A stretch of DNA of 64,000 bases, from the NCBI RefSeq assembly GCF_000234665.1, contig NC_018309.1, forward strand, positions 238,418 to 302,417, written 5' to 3'. The position numbers and the translations under genes are program-made. This DNA comes from Leishmania mexicana MHOM/GT/2001/U1103. Lineage: Eukaryota > Euglenozoa > Kinetoplastea > Trypanosomatida > Trypanosomatidae. Under the pieces are notes generated by a model. The model saw only the letters and a program-made list of their open reading frames with translations. It did not search any database and was not told the origin of the DNA. Within the stretch, counting starts at the first letter, position 1; each line of letters begins with the position of its first letter. Below, one piece after another: positions 51,841-61,402 of this stretch.

Positions 51841-54800
51841 ATGCAGTCTGCTGCTGCTGCTCCGCCCACCATCACCGTTGGGGCAGCGCTCCTCCCAATG
51901 AACGACTCACGAGCAGGAGTGGTACTGGCTGCGCCCCCGCAGGGCCACTACCAGCGGCAGGCGCGTCCGGCCGCAACGTCGCCGTCCCCGCCCCTGTCCA
52001 CGTGCCGCCGCCTGAGCTACGACAGCTCCAAAACGGGCAGCAACTCGCGAAGCCGCACGCGGGCCTCGCCGCCATCCGTTGCCTCATCCCACTCGTTCTC
52101 CCACACCCTATCAGACCAGCGGAAGCAGCATTTTTGGCAGAAGCGCGTGAGCGTCACAGAGGTGGCCACCGTAACGGCTAGCCGCCACTCTACCGTCGCT
52201 GCTGCTCGCTCTGGCGTCGCTGTCGCCTCTGACGCCTGTGCGAAGCGGGACGACAGCTCGCCGGTTGCCGGGGCCCGCTCGCCATCAATCCGCATAGGCT
52301 CAGCTGCGCTGCCGTCCTCACCGGAAACCACAACATCCTCCTCTGTGGTCGATGCGCGCGCGCAGGTGACCTCTGAGCCAGGCGGCGCGGCAGTCGCCGC
52401 AGGCGCGCGTGAGCAGCCGTCTCGCAAAGCTGCTGCTGCAGCTGCTGGGACAGTGGCCGTAGCGATCTCCGCGGGCGCCGTCGAAGCAAGCGACGGCAAC
52501 GAGGACGTCTCCCTTTTCTCGCGTGTGCACACACACGACACACGGAGCAGCAAGACGACGACGGCGAGTGGAGGCAGCGCTTCACCACCCTCGATCACGG
52601 CCGTTACAGCTGCTCCAGCAGCCGTCGCCACGAAGCATGAAACTCCTGCACGTGCGAACGGGCCATCGTCGCCGTCCGTGCCGTCGCCTTTGTTCGCCAC
52701 CGTTTCCCCTCGAGCAGCAGCACCTCGGCCCCTGCCGACACGGCGCCGCAGCGCTGGGCCGACTACCCCAGGTATTAACGGCCTGCCAGTTGCTCAGCCG
52801 CAGCCACAACGCGCCGCTCCTCCCCCTCAGCCACGCCGCAGCCGGTCCGCCAGCAGTGGTTTGCGTGGCGCCGAGACCAACCCCAACAGCGTGTGCTTTC
52901 AGCCAGCGCCGACGCTGCGCAACGTTGGTATTGGTGGCCCTTCACCTTTCGCGGCAGAGCAGCTGGCCATGCCTCGCCGACCACAGCCGCGGCGGGCAGT
53001 CACCCCCATCGGCGACGGTGCGAGTGGGGCGGGGTATGCACCGAGTAGGCAAACTATCGCAAAGCTCGCCGCACCGCCCCTGCAGCTCGTCCGTCCAGCA
53101 GACCTGTACCGCAGTGCCACTACTGCCACCGGAACAGCGACTGCCGGAGTCGGCGGCCCGGCCTCGACAACGATGGCCGCATCCATTCTGCCCGGTGCCG
53201 CTGCCGCGCAAGACCGCCTACAGCTCCCACGTCGGTCGAGACTGACACGCACCCCCTCCGCGACATCAGTGCAACAGCGTCGCCGCACTCCGTCTGCAGG
53301 CAGCCTCGGTGGTGTTGGTGGCAGTGCTCGCAAAGCAGGGCCGGTAGCGCCCTCGTCACCACTCAAGCGTCGTGGATCCGTCAGCTCCCACAGCGACGAC
53401 GTGGCGAGCCCCGTGGGAGGATCGGCCGCCTGTGCCGCGTCACGGCGGCCGCGCTCGAGCACGCCGTCGGGCCCCTTCTCCGTCTACACGACGCGAGGAG
53501 CGAGTGGGGCCAGAAGCCCACTGCCGCACAGTGAACCATTGAGCTCCGGCGACGGCGCGCCTTCTCTCGTCGCTGCCAGCAGCGGCACCAACACCGGTAG
53601 AGCTGCGCCTCGCAAGAGCGCCGTGCGCAGCGGCTCTGCCCCCGTGCATCAGCGCCGTCGCGCGAGCAGCAGCAGCCGTACCAGCAGCGCAGTGACGGGT
53701 AGCGTCACCAACCAAGCTCCCCGTATTGCGGACGGACTGGGTGCGCCGGCGGCGGCGCCGTCCTCCCTTGTGCGCTCCTCCTCGGTGGCCAGCTTGCACC
53801 AACAACGGTCACACCCCGCCACCACCACCATTCCGGACAGCAACACAGCGGCGGCCGCCTCGACGTCCGTGGCGGAGTGGGCCAGCTCCATGACTACGTC
53901 GTCGGCTCCGCGCCGCAGCCACAGCCGCGACGGCACCAGCGGCACCGCCCGCAGCAGTGCTGCAGGAAAAAGCGTGCGGTCTTCGCTGCACACCGCAGCG
54001 GCGTCGGCGACCGCCAGAGCCCCCAGCATAGCCACGGCCTCCACTGCCCGGCGCCCCAACGCCGGTGCCACCCGGCCCACCATCAACAGCGCCGCCGGCG
54101 CCGGCGGCCCACGCATGCGCCCTGTGGTGTCCACGACCGCAGGAGCAGCAGCACCAGCCGCCACATCACGAGCAACAGGCCCGCGTCACCTTGCCGACCG
54201 CAAGCCAAGAGGCGACGACAGCAGTAACACCGTGCCGGTGAGTCAGGCATCGATGATCTCGATGGAGGAGAGCAAGGCGTTCCTGCAGGACTTCCAGCGC
54301 ATGAATGACCGCGAGCTGGCTTTGTTTGGGACACTGCTCGCGACGGTGGCCAGCGGGCAGCAGAACCGCCGCAGCTTCGGCATCACTGGGAATCCTATTC
54401 CGAGTGCAGACAAGGCGGACGCGACTCGCCTGGTAGGCAACACCGCGGGTGATGGGGAGGCTGGCATTGCACCTCCGACGGGAGTCGTAGCATCGGCGGA
54501 AGACGTGACGGTATGGACATGGAAGCGTGCCTTCTCCGTACCCTCCGACCACCAGCACCCAGAGCAGACGTCAGACATGCCGCCGCCGACGACGCCGGGA
54601 GAACCGGCATTAGTGGCACAGCCCGCCTTGCATGCCAACGAGGAGCTCATCGTGCTGGTGCGTCGATCGCGCAGCCATAGCACCAGCCTTCACGCTCCGC
54701 CACAATCATCAACGTCGGGGTCGGAAGCGCCGCCGCCGCAGCAGCAGCAGCAGAGGCAGGCGAGGCCACAACTGCAGCCGGACCAACTCACTCACAGGGC

Positions 54801-55965
54801 TGACGGAACCGAAGAGAAAGGCGGCGGCCACGTCGCGGCGAGCCCGCATGCCTTTGTGCGGTCTCCGCCGCACCATCCATACTACCAGCACCAAGCACGG
54901 TGCACCGTGACGGACACGGCTGCAGGAGACCGCGGCAGTAGCGGTCCTGTTGCGCTACATCGTGCGTCCCAAAGTCCGTCGCCGACGCCTCCGTCAGCGG
55001 CGTTCGCTCGCGGCGGAAAAGAGAATGGCCAGCAGGCGCGCTCACTCCACTCTGCCAGCAGCTCCCCTGCCCCTGCATCTCCCCCCTCGACGGCGGCTGG
55101 TGCGCGAGTGCTACAGCAGCAGCAGCAAATGGGAACATCGGCGAGTGCACGTGCTGACAGGAGCGGTAGTGGTAAGCTGCGGCCACGTGAGGCGACGGAC
55201 ATCAATACGTCCGCGAACCACACCGCTGCCGGCGCTGCGCGAAAGGTCGCCGCGGGAACCATGGCGACGTCGACGCGCACGCCACACGAGGCACCGCCAT
55301 CCAGCATCGGAGCAGCGGCGGCGACTGCCAGGGCGGTGGGACGGGGAGCGGTACGGAATCGCCCGTCCTCCAGTGCTGCCGGACGCGTCCGAGGAAGCAG
55401 TCGGCGTCGCTGTGGTGCCAACGATGGCGCACACACGCCGAGTTGTCCCCAAGAGCACCCACGGCAGCTCAGCGTTGAGAGCTACACCGACATCATGCGC
55501 TGCTACAGTCCTAAGCGGCTGGAGGGGTTGCACGACGGCAACGGCGGTAGCGGTCGCGACGCAAACTTGAAAGAGGAAAGAATGTCCATCGATGAGGGCC
55601 CTCGCGCCGCTGGTGCCTCCGCGTCGTCGCTGTCGTCCGCAGTGTCGGAGGCGGCAGCACCGCTGGCTGCACTCAAGAGGGCGAAGGAGCTGGCCGCCGA
55701 GCTGGCCGCCGCTGCGCGGGCGAGGACCGTATCAGCGGACAAACCCTCCGCAGCAATGATTCCGGCCTCCGTCACGTCGCCAGCGACCTTCTCCTCGGCT
55801 GACTCGCCTACAAGCGGCAGTGTGAGCATGGGCCGCGCGAGTGGGGGCGACGTTGCCCCGGCAGCGTCGGAAATATCCGGCGTCCGCGTTACGGCCGCGC
55901 AGCTGCAACTTCTCATTAGTAGCGCACGCAGCCAAGCCAACTACGCGCGCTATCAACAGCTTTAG
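51841..55965 (+). CDS. Large Ser/Ala/Arg-rich hypothetical protein
   Basis: A 1,374-residue protein of unknown family. Most of it is Ser, Ala, Pro, Thr and Arg, with recurring basic-serine patches (TRRRSAGP, RRSRSASSG, RRRTPSAGS, KRRGSVSSHSDD, HQRRRASSSSR) that look like substrates for basophilic kinases or microtubule-binding stretches; both readings are inference. A more ordered helix lies near residues 803-840 (SMISMEESKAFLQDFQRM, then ELALFGTLLATVASG). The C-terminal 130 residues include YTDIMRCYSPKRL, a helix (AALKRAKELAAELAAAARAR) and a terminal helix (TAAQLQLLISSARSQANYAR). The ATG at 51841 sits two bases after an acceptor-like AG; the next in-frame ATG is about 57 bases downstream. 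Coding status is secure; function is unknown. Confidence 0.82.
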   Translation: MQSAAAAPPTITVGAALLPMNDSRAGVVLAAPPQGHYQRQARPAATSPSPPLSTCRRLSYDSSKTGSNSRSRTRASPPSVASSHSFSHTLSDQRKQHFWQKRVSVTEVATVTASRHSTVAAARSGVAVASDACAKRDDSSPVAGARSPSIRIGSAALPSSPETTTSSSVVDARAQVTSEPGGAAVAAGAREQPSRKAAAAAAGTVAVAISAGAVEASDGNEDVSLFSRVHTHDTRSSKTTTASGGSASPPSITAVTAAPAAVATKHETPARANGPSSPSVPSPLFATVSPRAAAPRPLPTRRRSAGPTTPGINGLPVAQPQPQRAAPPPQPRRSRSASSGLRGAETNPNSVCFQPAPTLRNVGIGGPSPFAAEQLAMPRRPQPRRAVTPIGDGASGAGYAPSRQTIAKLAAPPLQLVRPADLYRSATTATGTATAGVGGPASTTMAASILPGAAAAQDRLQLPRRSRLTRTPSATSVQQRRRTPSAGSLGGVGGSARKAGPVAPSSPLKRRGSVSSHSDDVASPVGGSAACAASRRPRSSTPSGPFSVYTTRGASGARSPLPHSEPLSSGDGAPSLVAASSGTNTGRAAPRKSAVRSGSAPVHQRRRASSSSRTSSAVTGSVTNQAPRIADGLGAPAAAPSSLVRSSSVASLHQQRSHPATTTIPDSNTAAAASTSVAEWASSMTTSSAPRRSHSRDGTSGTARSSAAGKSVRSSLHTAAASATARAPSIATASTARRPNAGATRPTINSAAGAGGPRMRPVVSTTAGAAAPAATSRATGPRHLADRKPRGDDSSNTVPVSQASMISMEESKAFLQDFQRMNDRELALFGTLLATVASGQQNRRSFGITGNPIPSADKADATRLVGNTAGDGEAGIAPPTGVVASAEDVTVWTWKRAFSVPSDHQHPEQTSDMPPPTTPGEPALVAQPALHANEELIVLVRRSRSHSTSLHAPPQSSTSGSEAPPPQQQQQRQARPQLQPDQLTHRADGTEEKGGGHVAASPHAFVRSPPHHPYYQHQARCTVTDTAAGDRGSSGPVALHRASQSPSPTPPSAAFARGGKENGQQARSLHSASSSPAPASPPSTAAGARVLQQQQQMGTSASARADRSGSGKLRPREATDINTSANHTAAGAARKVAAGTMATSTRTPHEAPPSSIGAAAATARAVGRGAVRNRPSSSAAGRVRGSSRRRCGANDGAHTPSCPQEHPRQLSVESYTDIMRCYSPKRLEGLHDGNGGSGRDANLKEERMSIDEGPRAAGASASSLSSAVSEAAAPLAALKRAKELAAELAAAARARTVSADKPSAAMIPASVTSPATFSSADSPTSGSVSMGRASGGDVAPAASEISGVRVTAAQLQLLISSARSQANYARYQQL

Positions 55966-56364
55966 CAACCCGACGAAGTGTGCCAGTGCGTGAGCCTCGT
56001 TTTGTGGGTCTGTGTGTGGTTGGCTGATGCAGAGGACGGATGCTGCTCCCTCTCGCCAGCGCTGTCTAGTGTCATGTAGTCGTGATGACGGTGGGAAGGG
56101 GGAGGGGAGACGGGGGGATGAGGTGCCTCTGCCCCTCCCCCCCCCCTCGCATAGTCTGCTGTATGTCCTAGGTAAAGACAAGTCTACACACACACACATA
56201 CACGCACGGACACCTGCATCCTCCCCCCCCCCTTCTCCCCCTATGCAGGGACGGCGTCATGTTGGCCGGCATAGGTGTTTTGACTTCTGTCTTCTCCGGC
56301 GGTGTTGCCGCCTCCACTCGCTTTGGATGGAAGAGGGACGACGACGACGACGATGTCGACGCCT

Positions 56365-56401
56365 CGCAGTGAATCGGATGCAACGGATCCGATTCACTGC
56401 G
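56365..56401 (+). promoter_or_regulatory. Perfect 15-bp inverted repeat (hairpin)
   Basis: CGCAGTGAATCGGAT (56365-56379) is exactly complementary to ATCCGATTCACTGCG (56387-56401), with a 7-base loop (56380-56386). It lies about 400 bases after the stop of the 51841 gene, most likely in its 3' UTR. Unlike surrounding simple repeats the arms are complex sequence, so a chance perfect match is unlikely. It could be an RNA stem-loop bound by a regulatory protein, or a remnant of an insertion. Confidence 0.7.
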
Positions 56402-56952
56402 CAGGTGTCCGTGCGTTCGTTGCGGTCGTGGTTGCATGTCTCTGCATTCCCTTTTTCTGAGAGACGCCTCCTTGCACAGCCTCTTCCTCTTCCAGCACCA
56501 CCAGCACCACTCCAACACAGCACACAGCACACACGCCTCCTCCCCTCGCATTGCCGCGTCTGTGTGTGTGTGTGCGGTGCTCATATTATTTTTTCTATAA
56601 CGTGCGGTGTGTTCTTCCCTTAGATATGTCCGTGGAAGACGATGTCGACGGTGATGTGAATTGTTGGTGGCGTGCTCGATCGCTCTCCTATTCCGTCCCC
56701 ACTCCCCAACCACCATCCACTTGGATCGCTAGACCCCGTATCTTCCTCTACAGGCAATAACCGTCCCCTCACCACCCACTCGTCCTCGTCCTTGCCCGTC
56801 TACCTGCCGCTCGAGAGGGCCGCGGACAAGGCGCGTCGCCACGTGTCTGCATGCAGCTGCGCATGCTCCCCCTTCTACGCCGGCTACGGCGGGTCCACAA
56901 AGAACAGCTGCCACCCATCACGCACCCTTGTTCTTCCGACACATGTGCGTGG

Positions 56953-56972
56953 GTGTGTGTGTGTGTGTGTGT
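56953..56972 (+). repeat. (GT)n dinucleotide repeat
   Basis: A perfect GT alternation of 20 bases in the spacer. Confidence 0.9.
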
Positions 56973-57365
56973 CGGGAGGGGCGCCGGTGGGGTCCACCGC
57001 CCTCCCCCTCCCCCTCCCCCTCTCGCTTCTCAGGGTCAACGGCGCCTTCGTCGCTGCCGAGGGCGGCGAAAGGAGAGGGGGGAGGAGGAGGAGGAGGAGG
57101 AGGGTACTCACCAGTCCCGTACACGGTCACACACACGCTGAACGCCGCCTCCGCATCTCCCTGGTCCACCACCACGCCGCCCCTGCATCGATGCGTGCAT
57201 ACCCTATGCGCTTGTGATGTTGCGGCGTAATCCTCCCACACCACTCGATATGTGCCCTGTCGTCTCTCTCCTCTCTCGAACACACCTCAACGACAGCCCA
57301 CCCACGTGTACTACACAGCTCCGCGTCTATCTCTAGTTAGTCTCTGGCTCGCTCTTGTCGCTGTG

Positions 57366-57417
57366 CTTTTCTCTCCCATCGCCCCTGCCCACCCACCCCG
57401 GCACCACGCATCCGGAG
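57366..57417 (+). promoter_or_regulatory. Pyrimidine tract and acceptor-like AG next to the 57421 start
   Basis: The tract at 57366-57400 is followed by the first AG at 57416-57417, only three bases before the ATG. Because the next ATG lies well inside the protein, either this minimal 5' UTR is real or an upstream AG (57334-57340) is used. Confidence 0.45.
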
Positions 57418-57420
57418 GCC

Positions 57421-57864
57421 ATGCTTGCTAGCGCTCTTCGCCACTCCGCGGCTGAGGGACACAGCTCGGCCGCGAGCGCCGTGGCAAAGATTTCGAACAT
57501 CGAGCGCGCCGGCGCGTACCTGCGCTTCAGCACGCTGCGCGTGCACCCACACCACGAGCCGAACTTCCGCGCCTGCCCGGTGGGGTGGAAGGCATGGAAC
57601 AGCAAGCAGTACATGGACCCCTGGGCGCCCTACCCGTTGACGTCACCGGTGCGCCACGTCGACCGCCCGTTTTCCGGCATGTGGTTCGGCATGGGCCACT
57701 TCGCGCTGAAGAACTTCTTCGGTCCGTTTCACTGGAAATTCTGGGCGCGCGTGTCGTTCTTCGGCACTCTTGGCTGGGTCTATTCCCTCGGCTCGTACGC
57801 GCTGCGCATGCACCGCAACGGCTGGGAGTGGAAGAACCGCGGCGCCGTCTTCTCCATGGATTGA
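57421..57864 (+). CDS. Small single-span protein, possibly mitochondrial
   Basis: A 147-residue protein, rich in Trp, Phe, Tyr and His, very unlike the low-complexity giants around it. The order is a short basic and Ala/Ser N terminus, then RAGAYLRFSTLRVHPHHEP, a WKAWNSKQYMDPWAPYP segment and a GMGHFALKNFFGPFHWKF segment. One hydrophobic span follows (VSFFGTLGWVYSLGSYAL, about residues 115-132), then a short charged tail (HRNGWEWKNRGAVFSMD). Size, one span and aromatic content resemble accessory subunits of respiratory complexes or small inner-membrane proteins of trypanosomatid mitochondria, but no specific family was recognised. The frame extends upstream to 57355 without an ATG. Coding status is well supported by composition. 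Confidence 0.8.
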   Translation: MLASALRHSAAEGHSSAASAVAKISNIERAGAYLRFSTLRVHPHHEPNFRACPVGWKAWNSKQYMDPWAPYPLTSPVRHVDRPFSGMWFGMGHFALKNFFGPFHWKFWARVSFFGTLGWVYSLGSYALRMHRNGWEWKNRGAVFSMD

Positions 57865-57893
57865 GAAGCCGCGGCAACGCTTAAATATATGCA

Positions 57894-57911
57894 TGTGTGT
57901 GTGTGTGTGTG
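57894..57911 (+). repeat. (GT)n dinucleotide repeat
   Basis: An 18-base GT alternation beginning about 30 bases after the stop of the 57421 gene. Confidence 0.9.
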
Positions 57912-59373
57912 CGCGCACCTCTTCAGGGTCTCTCCTGAGGAGGCTGTGTGGCCTTCATATCGCCATCCTCAGCGGTGGCCGTAGCCGTCCCCCTTCGGGG
58001 CGTGACGGTGCGCTGGCGCGGAGAGGCGGAACAGTGGCAACAGTAGACAGCAGCGGCGGGGCGTGCCTGTGAGGGAGGGATCGGCGTGGGGAGATCCATA
58101 AACGGGGGGAGGGAGAGGGGCGGTATCAGCACTTGTCGGTGGGGCCCACAACGAATGCTCGCTAACCCATTCCCCCACGAACATCTTCCGCAGCCGCATC
58201 TTCGCCTCTGCTGCTGCGCCGTCGTATCACTTTCGTTTCTTGCTAGTAGTCAGACATGTATGCACCACCGCATACCCCCCACCCCACCCCACCCCCTTCT
58301 CTCTTAGGCAATGGGGGAAGCGGGTCGGCGAGTTCCTTGGCGGCGGGTCGGTGAAGGGGAGAGTGCGTGCGTGCAGTGGTGGTGGCCTTGAATGAGGCGG
58401 CGCGGGGGGAGGAAGGTCGCGGGTGCGCATGGCCGTGTCGGAGGTCTGGAAGCACAGCATTCCCAGTCGTGGCTACGACAGGGTGCCTTGGGAAGATGAG
58501 TAGTGGAAGGCGGAAGCGCCTCTGTGATGCGTGCGTCTCCCGCGACACCCTCCCCCCCCCGCTCCCCACACGCTTCGATCACCACGCCACGCCGCTCCCT
58601 CGCTCGCTCGCTTCACGGCGTAGTCGAACGCACAACAGTAAAGCGCGCGTGCGCTCGCGTGTGTGCGTCATCAAATTCTTTTCTCCCGTATTGTATGTTT
58701 TCGCGTAGCTTAAAGCTCTGAGGAGGACTCGGAAACCGCAAGAGCGCGCGCGTGTGCGTGCGTGTGTGTGTGGGCCGTTCTCTGTACTTCCATCTTCGTC
58801 GTGCGTCTGTCCAGTGCTTTCGCCGACCCACCCCCGCACGCACGCCCCCTCCCTCCCCCCCTGCGCCCTCACCCAAACGTGGGCGTTGTCTGTCCCCGTG
58901 TCCCCCAGGCAGTGCGATACGGGGAGGGAGAGGCAGAGGGGAGAGATCGCCAAGCGTGTCGGTGTGCGTGCTTGCGGTCGTCGTGCGACCGTGGGCAGGG
59001 TGGATCGCGGTGGCCGTAGGGGAGCGGCACACACACACACACAGAGACGGACACGCGTGCGCACCAGGCGAGAACGAATGTAGCGGACGTCCGACAGCGG
59101 ATCAGGTCGAAGAAGGCGCTGTCACCGCGCGCCGCGCCCTCTCTGCCTCCTTTGAAACCCGCTGGTCCGCATGTGAAGCTCACTCGCTCCTCCCCCAACC
59201 CAATCGATCTGCCGCCCTACCTTTTCTGCGCTTTTCTCGCACGCTCAGGCTTCGTGTCACCCTCTCCTCCTCCTCCCCCCCCCCTCTTACCGTTGTAGCG
59301 CTGTCTTTCGGCAACGCATCAGCCACACGCATCGATTTTATCGCTAGAGAACGTGGCTCATCAGCAGACCGCT

Positions 59374-59440
59374 GCCTCCTCCCCCCCCCCACGTCTCCAC
59401 GTCGTCTGTCGTTGGCTCCTCGTTGCCGACCTCTCCCAGT
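59374..59440 (+). promoter_or_regulatory. Putative spliced-leader acceptor for the MAM33-family gene
   Basis: A C/T tract at 59374-59400 and further pyrimidine-rich sequence are followed by the first AG at 59439-59440. This leaves a long 5' UTR before 59632. A second AG near 59605, after CCCTTTGCGCTTAGCAG, would sit just before the chosen ATG. Confidence 0.45.
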
Positions 59441-59631
59441 TGTCGCCACCTTTGTTGTATGGGCTCACGCCCTCTCTCGCACGCATCTTTGCCGACTCTC
59501 GAGCGCGGAAGTCGGGGCGGCGGCGACGGCGGCAGCGGGTGGAAGAGAGTCTGCGGCACAAGCCTATGCACCATCGGCGGTTTGCGCGCCCGCCCTTTGC
59601 GCTTAGCAGAGATTCCTGTGTGCCCTTGTGC

Positions 59632-60804
59632 ATGATGTTGCGTCGCACGCTTCCGTGCTGCACCGCCGCCCCTCTCCGATACGCCGCCTCCCCACTGTGT
59701 TTCCCTCGCTCAAGACGTGGTGTGGGCCCAGCCTTCAGCAGCAGCAATGGTCTCTCGCACATGACGCGGGCGTACGCCACGACGACCCCGCCGTCGGCAG
59801 GCAATCATCATGACGCGGCTGACGAGGATGCGCACATGATGGGCGGCGGCGATGTGGACGCTGCCGCCCCCCACCGCCACCACGCCCCAACGCTTCGCAG
59901 CGCCCTGCCGCCGAGCGCCACGGAGCTGCCGGAGGAGTCGTTCCTCAAATCCATCGACAAGGAAATCCTCGACGAGAAGGTGCGGCTGGACAAGGGAGAT
60001 GGCCCACCGTCGGTGCCGATGGGGTGGACGATGCACCACACGGAGGGCACCAGCTTCATCTATGGACGTCGGCTGTGGATGCCGCCGCCGCCGTCATCCT
60101 CCTCGTCGTCGTCGTCGTCAAGCATGTGGAGGGGAGAGGCTGAGGCGCGGCGCGGCGATGCCGCAGACAGCTCTACCCAAGAGAGCAGAGCAGGAGAGCA
60201 GCAGCAGGAGCGGGAGGTGAAGCCGGGCCCGCGGGCCACCATGGAGCGGCACTTCTTGCGCATCCAGCTTACCTCCCGTGATGCCTCGCTCGACCCTGAG
60301 TGCGACGTGCGCGGCGAGCACTTCCCTTTCTCCTTTTTTGTTCAACGCGTTCTCCCTGAAGAAGGCGAGGAGGGGTGCGGCGCGGGGGTGACGGGCCGCA
60401 GCAGTGGCGAGCAGGGCACCGCCGCCAACAGTCAGGACGTTCTCCATGGGGATTCGTTCGAGGAGCACACCTTCTACCACAACAGCATCGAGGCTCGCTG
60501 CGACGTCGTTGACGGGGAGCTCATCGTCGACGGCTTGGTCTACCACGGCCCTCCTCCTCCCACGTCCCACCCGCCGTCCTCGTCCGGTGCCCCACAGCCG
60601 CGGTACACGAACCCGTTCGGCAGCTACCCGGGACCAAACCTGGATGAGGTGGAAGAGGAAGTCCTCGATGGCATCCAAAGCTGGCTGGCCGAGCGCGGCG
60701 TTGACGACCAGCTCGGCGAATTCGTTGGGCAGTACTCTATATGGGTGGAGCAGGCGGAGTACGAGCGGTGGCTGCAGCAGCTGCGCGACTACGTGGCGGC
60801 CTGA
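59632..60804 (+). CDS. MAM33/p32 (gC1qR)-family mitochondrial matrix protein
   Basis: A 390-residue member of the mitochondrial acidic matrix protein family, whose members form doughnut-shaped acidic trimers. The trypanosome relative p22 has been linked to RNA editing of COII. The N terminus MMLRRTLPCCTAAPLRYAAS is a typical import signal. The family domain starts near residue 104 (FLKSIDKEILDEKVRLDKG). Its strand segments follow (RHFLRIQLTSRDASLDPECD, HFPFSFFVQRV, FYHNSIEARCDVVDGELIVD), then the closing helices (LDEVEEEVLDGIQSWLAERG, EFVGQYSIWVEQAEYERWL). Two low-complexity inserts, a poly-Ser/Glu stretch around 151-196 and a Gly/Ser stretch around 245-270, make it longer than usual relatives. 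In-frame ATGs at 59566 and 59635 are alternatives; 59632 was chosen because it begins the presequence. Firm family call; exact orthology to p22 not proven. Confidence 0.9.
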   Translation: MMLRRTLPCCTAAPLRYAASPLCFPRSRRGVGPAFSSSNGLSHMTRAYATTTPPSAGNHHDAADEDAHMMGGGDVDAAAPHRHHAPTLRSALPPSATELPEESFLKSIDKEILDEKVRLDKGDGPPSVPMGWTMHHTEGTSFIYGRRLWMPPPPSSSSSSSSSSMWRGEAEARRGDAADSSTQESRAGEQQQEREVKPGPRATMERHFLRIQLTSRDASLDPECDVRGEHFPFSFFVQRVLPEEGEEGCGAGVTGRSSGEQGTAANSQDVLHGDSFEEHTFYHNSIEARCDVVDGELIVDGLVYHGPPPPTSHPPSSSGAPQPRYTNPFGSYPGPNLDEVEEEVLDGIQSWLAERGVDDQLGEFVGQYSIWVEQAEYERWLQQLRDYVAA

Positions 60805-61402
60805 AAGGCATCCCGGTAAGAAGCATACCAAGGGAACGAGCAGCTGGAGCGAGGAGGGCAACGGGCAGATGAGTGGGTCGATGCGGATCGTTGGCGGAGA
60901 ATCTGCTTGTCTGTGCCGCCGGTGGAGTCGTTCTTCGGGTGTCTTTCTCTGCCCGCTCGCCTTCGCTCGCCAACGTTTGGCTGCTGCCCGTGGCCTGTTC
61001 GAGGACGGAAGGCGGACGGGCGGGCGGAAGCGAGTCGGTGACGGCCGCATGTGCGTGTCTCGCACGCGCGGGTGTGTTTGCGAGACTGGATATAGAGCAA
61101 AGGTGTGAGGCACAGACACGGCCCTCCCGCCCCACCCTCCTCGTCCAAGGTTTGATGGACAGGCACACCGAGAAAGACGCCTGCGTGGCTCCTCATGTGT
61201 TCATGTGCGTGTACATGTACCCGCTTCCGGCGCAGGCAAAGCTCACAGTCATATGCCCTCCCTCCCTCCCACCCCTCCCACTCTCCACACCTCTAGTGTC
61301 CGCGGTAGTCGCACCCATACGCCCATCCGACGTCTTCGTCATCGGCCCTACCACTCTCCGCCTCACAGCAGCAGCAGCAGCAGCAGCCCTGCCACTCCAC
61401 CG
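60805..61402. other. Spacer upstream of the MYND gene
   Basis: About 0.6 kb, mixed-composition 3' UTR followed by a strong pyrimidine tract at 61256-61294. The MYND frame is open from 61205 and has an ATG at 61253, but that ATG precedes the tract. CAG repeats lie at about 61367-61387. Confidence 0.6.
61256..61296 (+). promoter_or_regulatory. Putative spliced-leader acceptor for the MYND gene
   Basis: A near-pure C/T tract beginning at 61256 ends in CTCTAG, with AG at 61295-61296. It removes the in-frame ATG at 61253 from the mature mRNA and favours the ATG at 61403. Confidence 0.6.

Larger units (their letters stand above)
55966..57420. other. Spacer containing a perfect hairpin
   Basis: About 1.45 kb with no credible gene. 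The first 400 bases include C-runs (56135-56147) and CA repeats near 56186. A perfect 15-bp inverted repeat at 56365-56401 is annotated separately. Later there are a GT run at 56953-56972, alternating C/T and GGA tracts at about 57000-57100, and a pyrimidine tract at 57366-57400. Confidence 0.6.
57865..59631. other. Spacer upstream of the MAM33-family gene
   Basis: About 1.8 kb with no credible gene. After a GT run at 57894-57911 there is a complex, purine-rich block at about 57920-58170, then a second G-rich block at about 58310-58500, both distinct from microsatellite DNA and unrecognised. From 58550 on, CT tracts and CA repeats dominate. The MAM33 frame is open back to 59353. Confidence 0.55.

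Noticed and set aside
61253..61402. Upstream ATG of the MYND gene
   Set aside because: It precedes the pyrimidine tract and AG at 61295-61296, so it should be absent from the mature mRNA.
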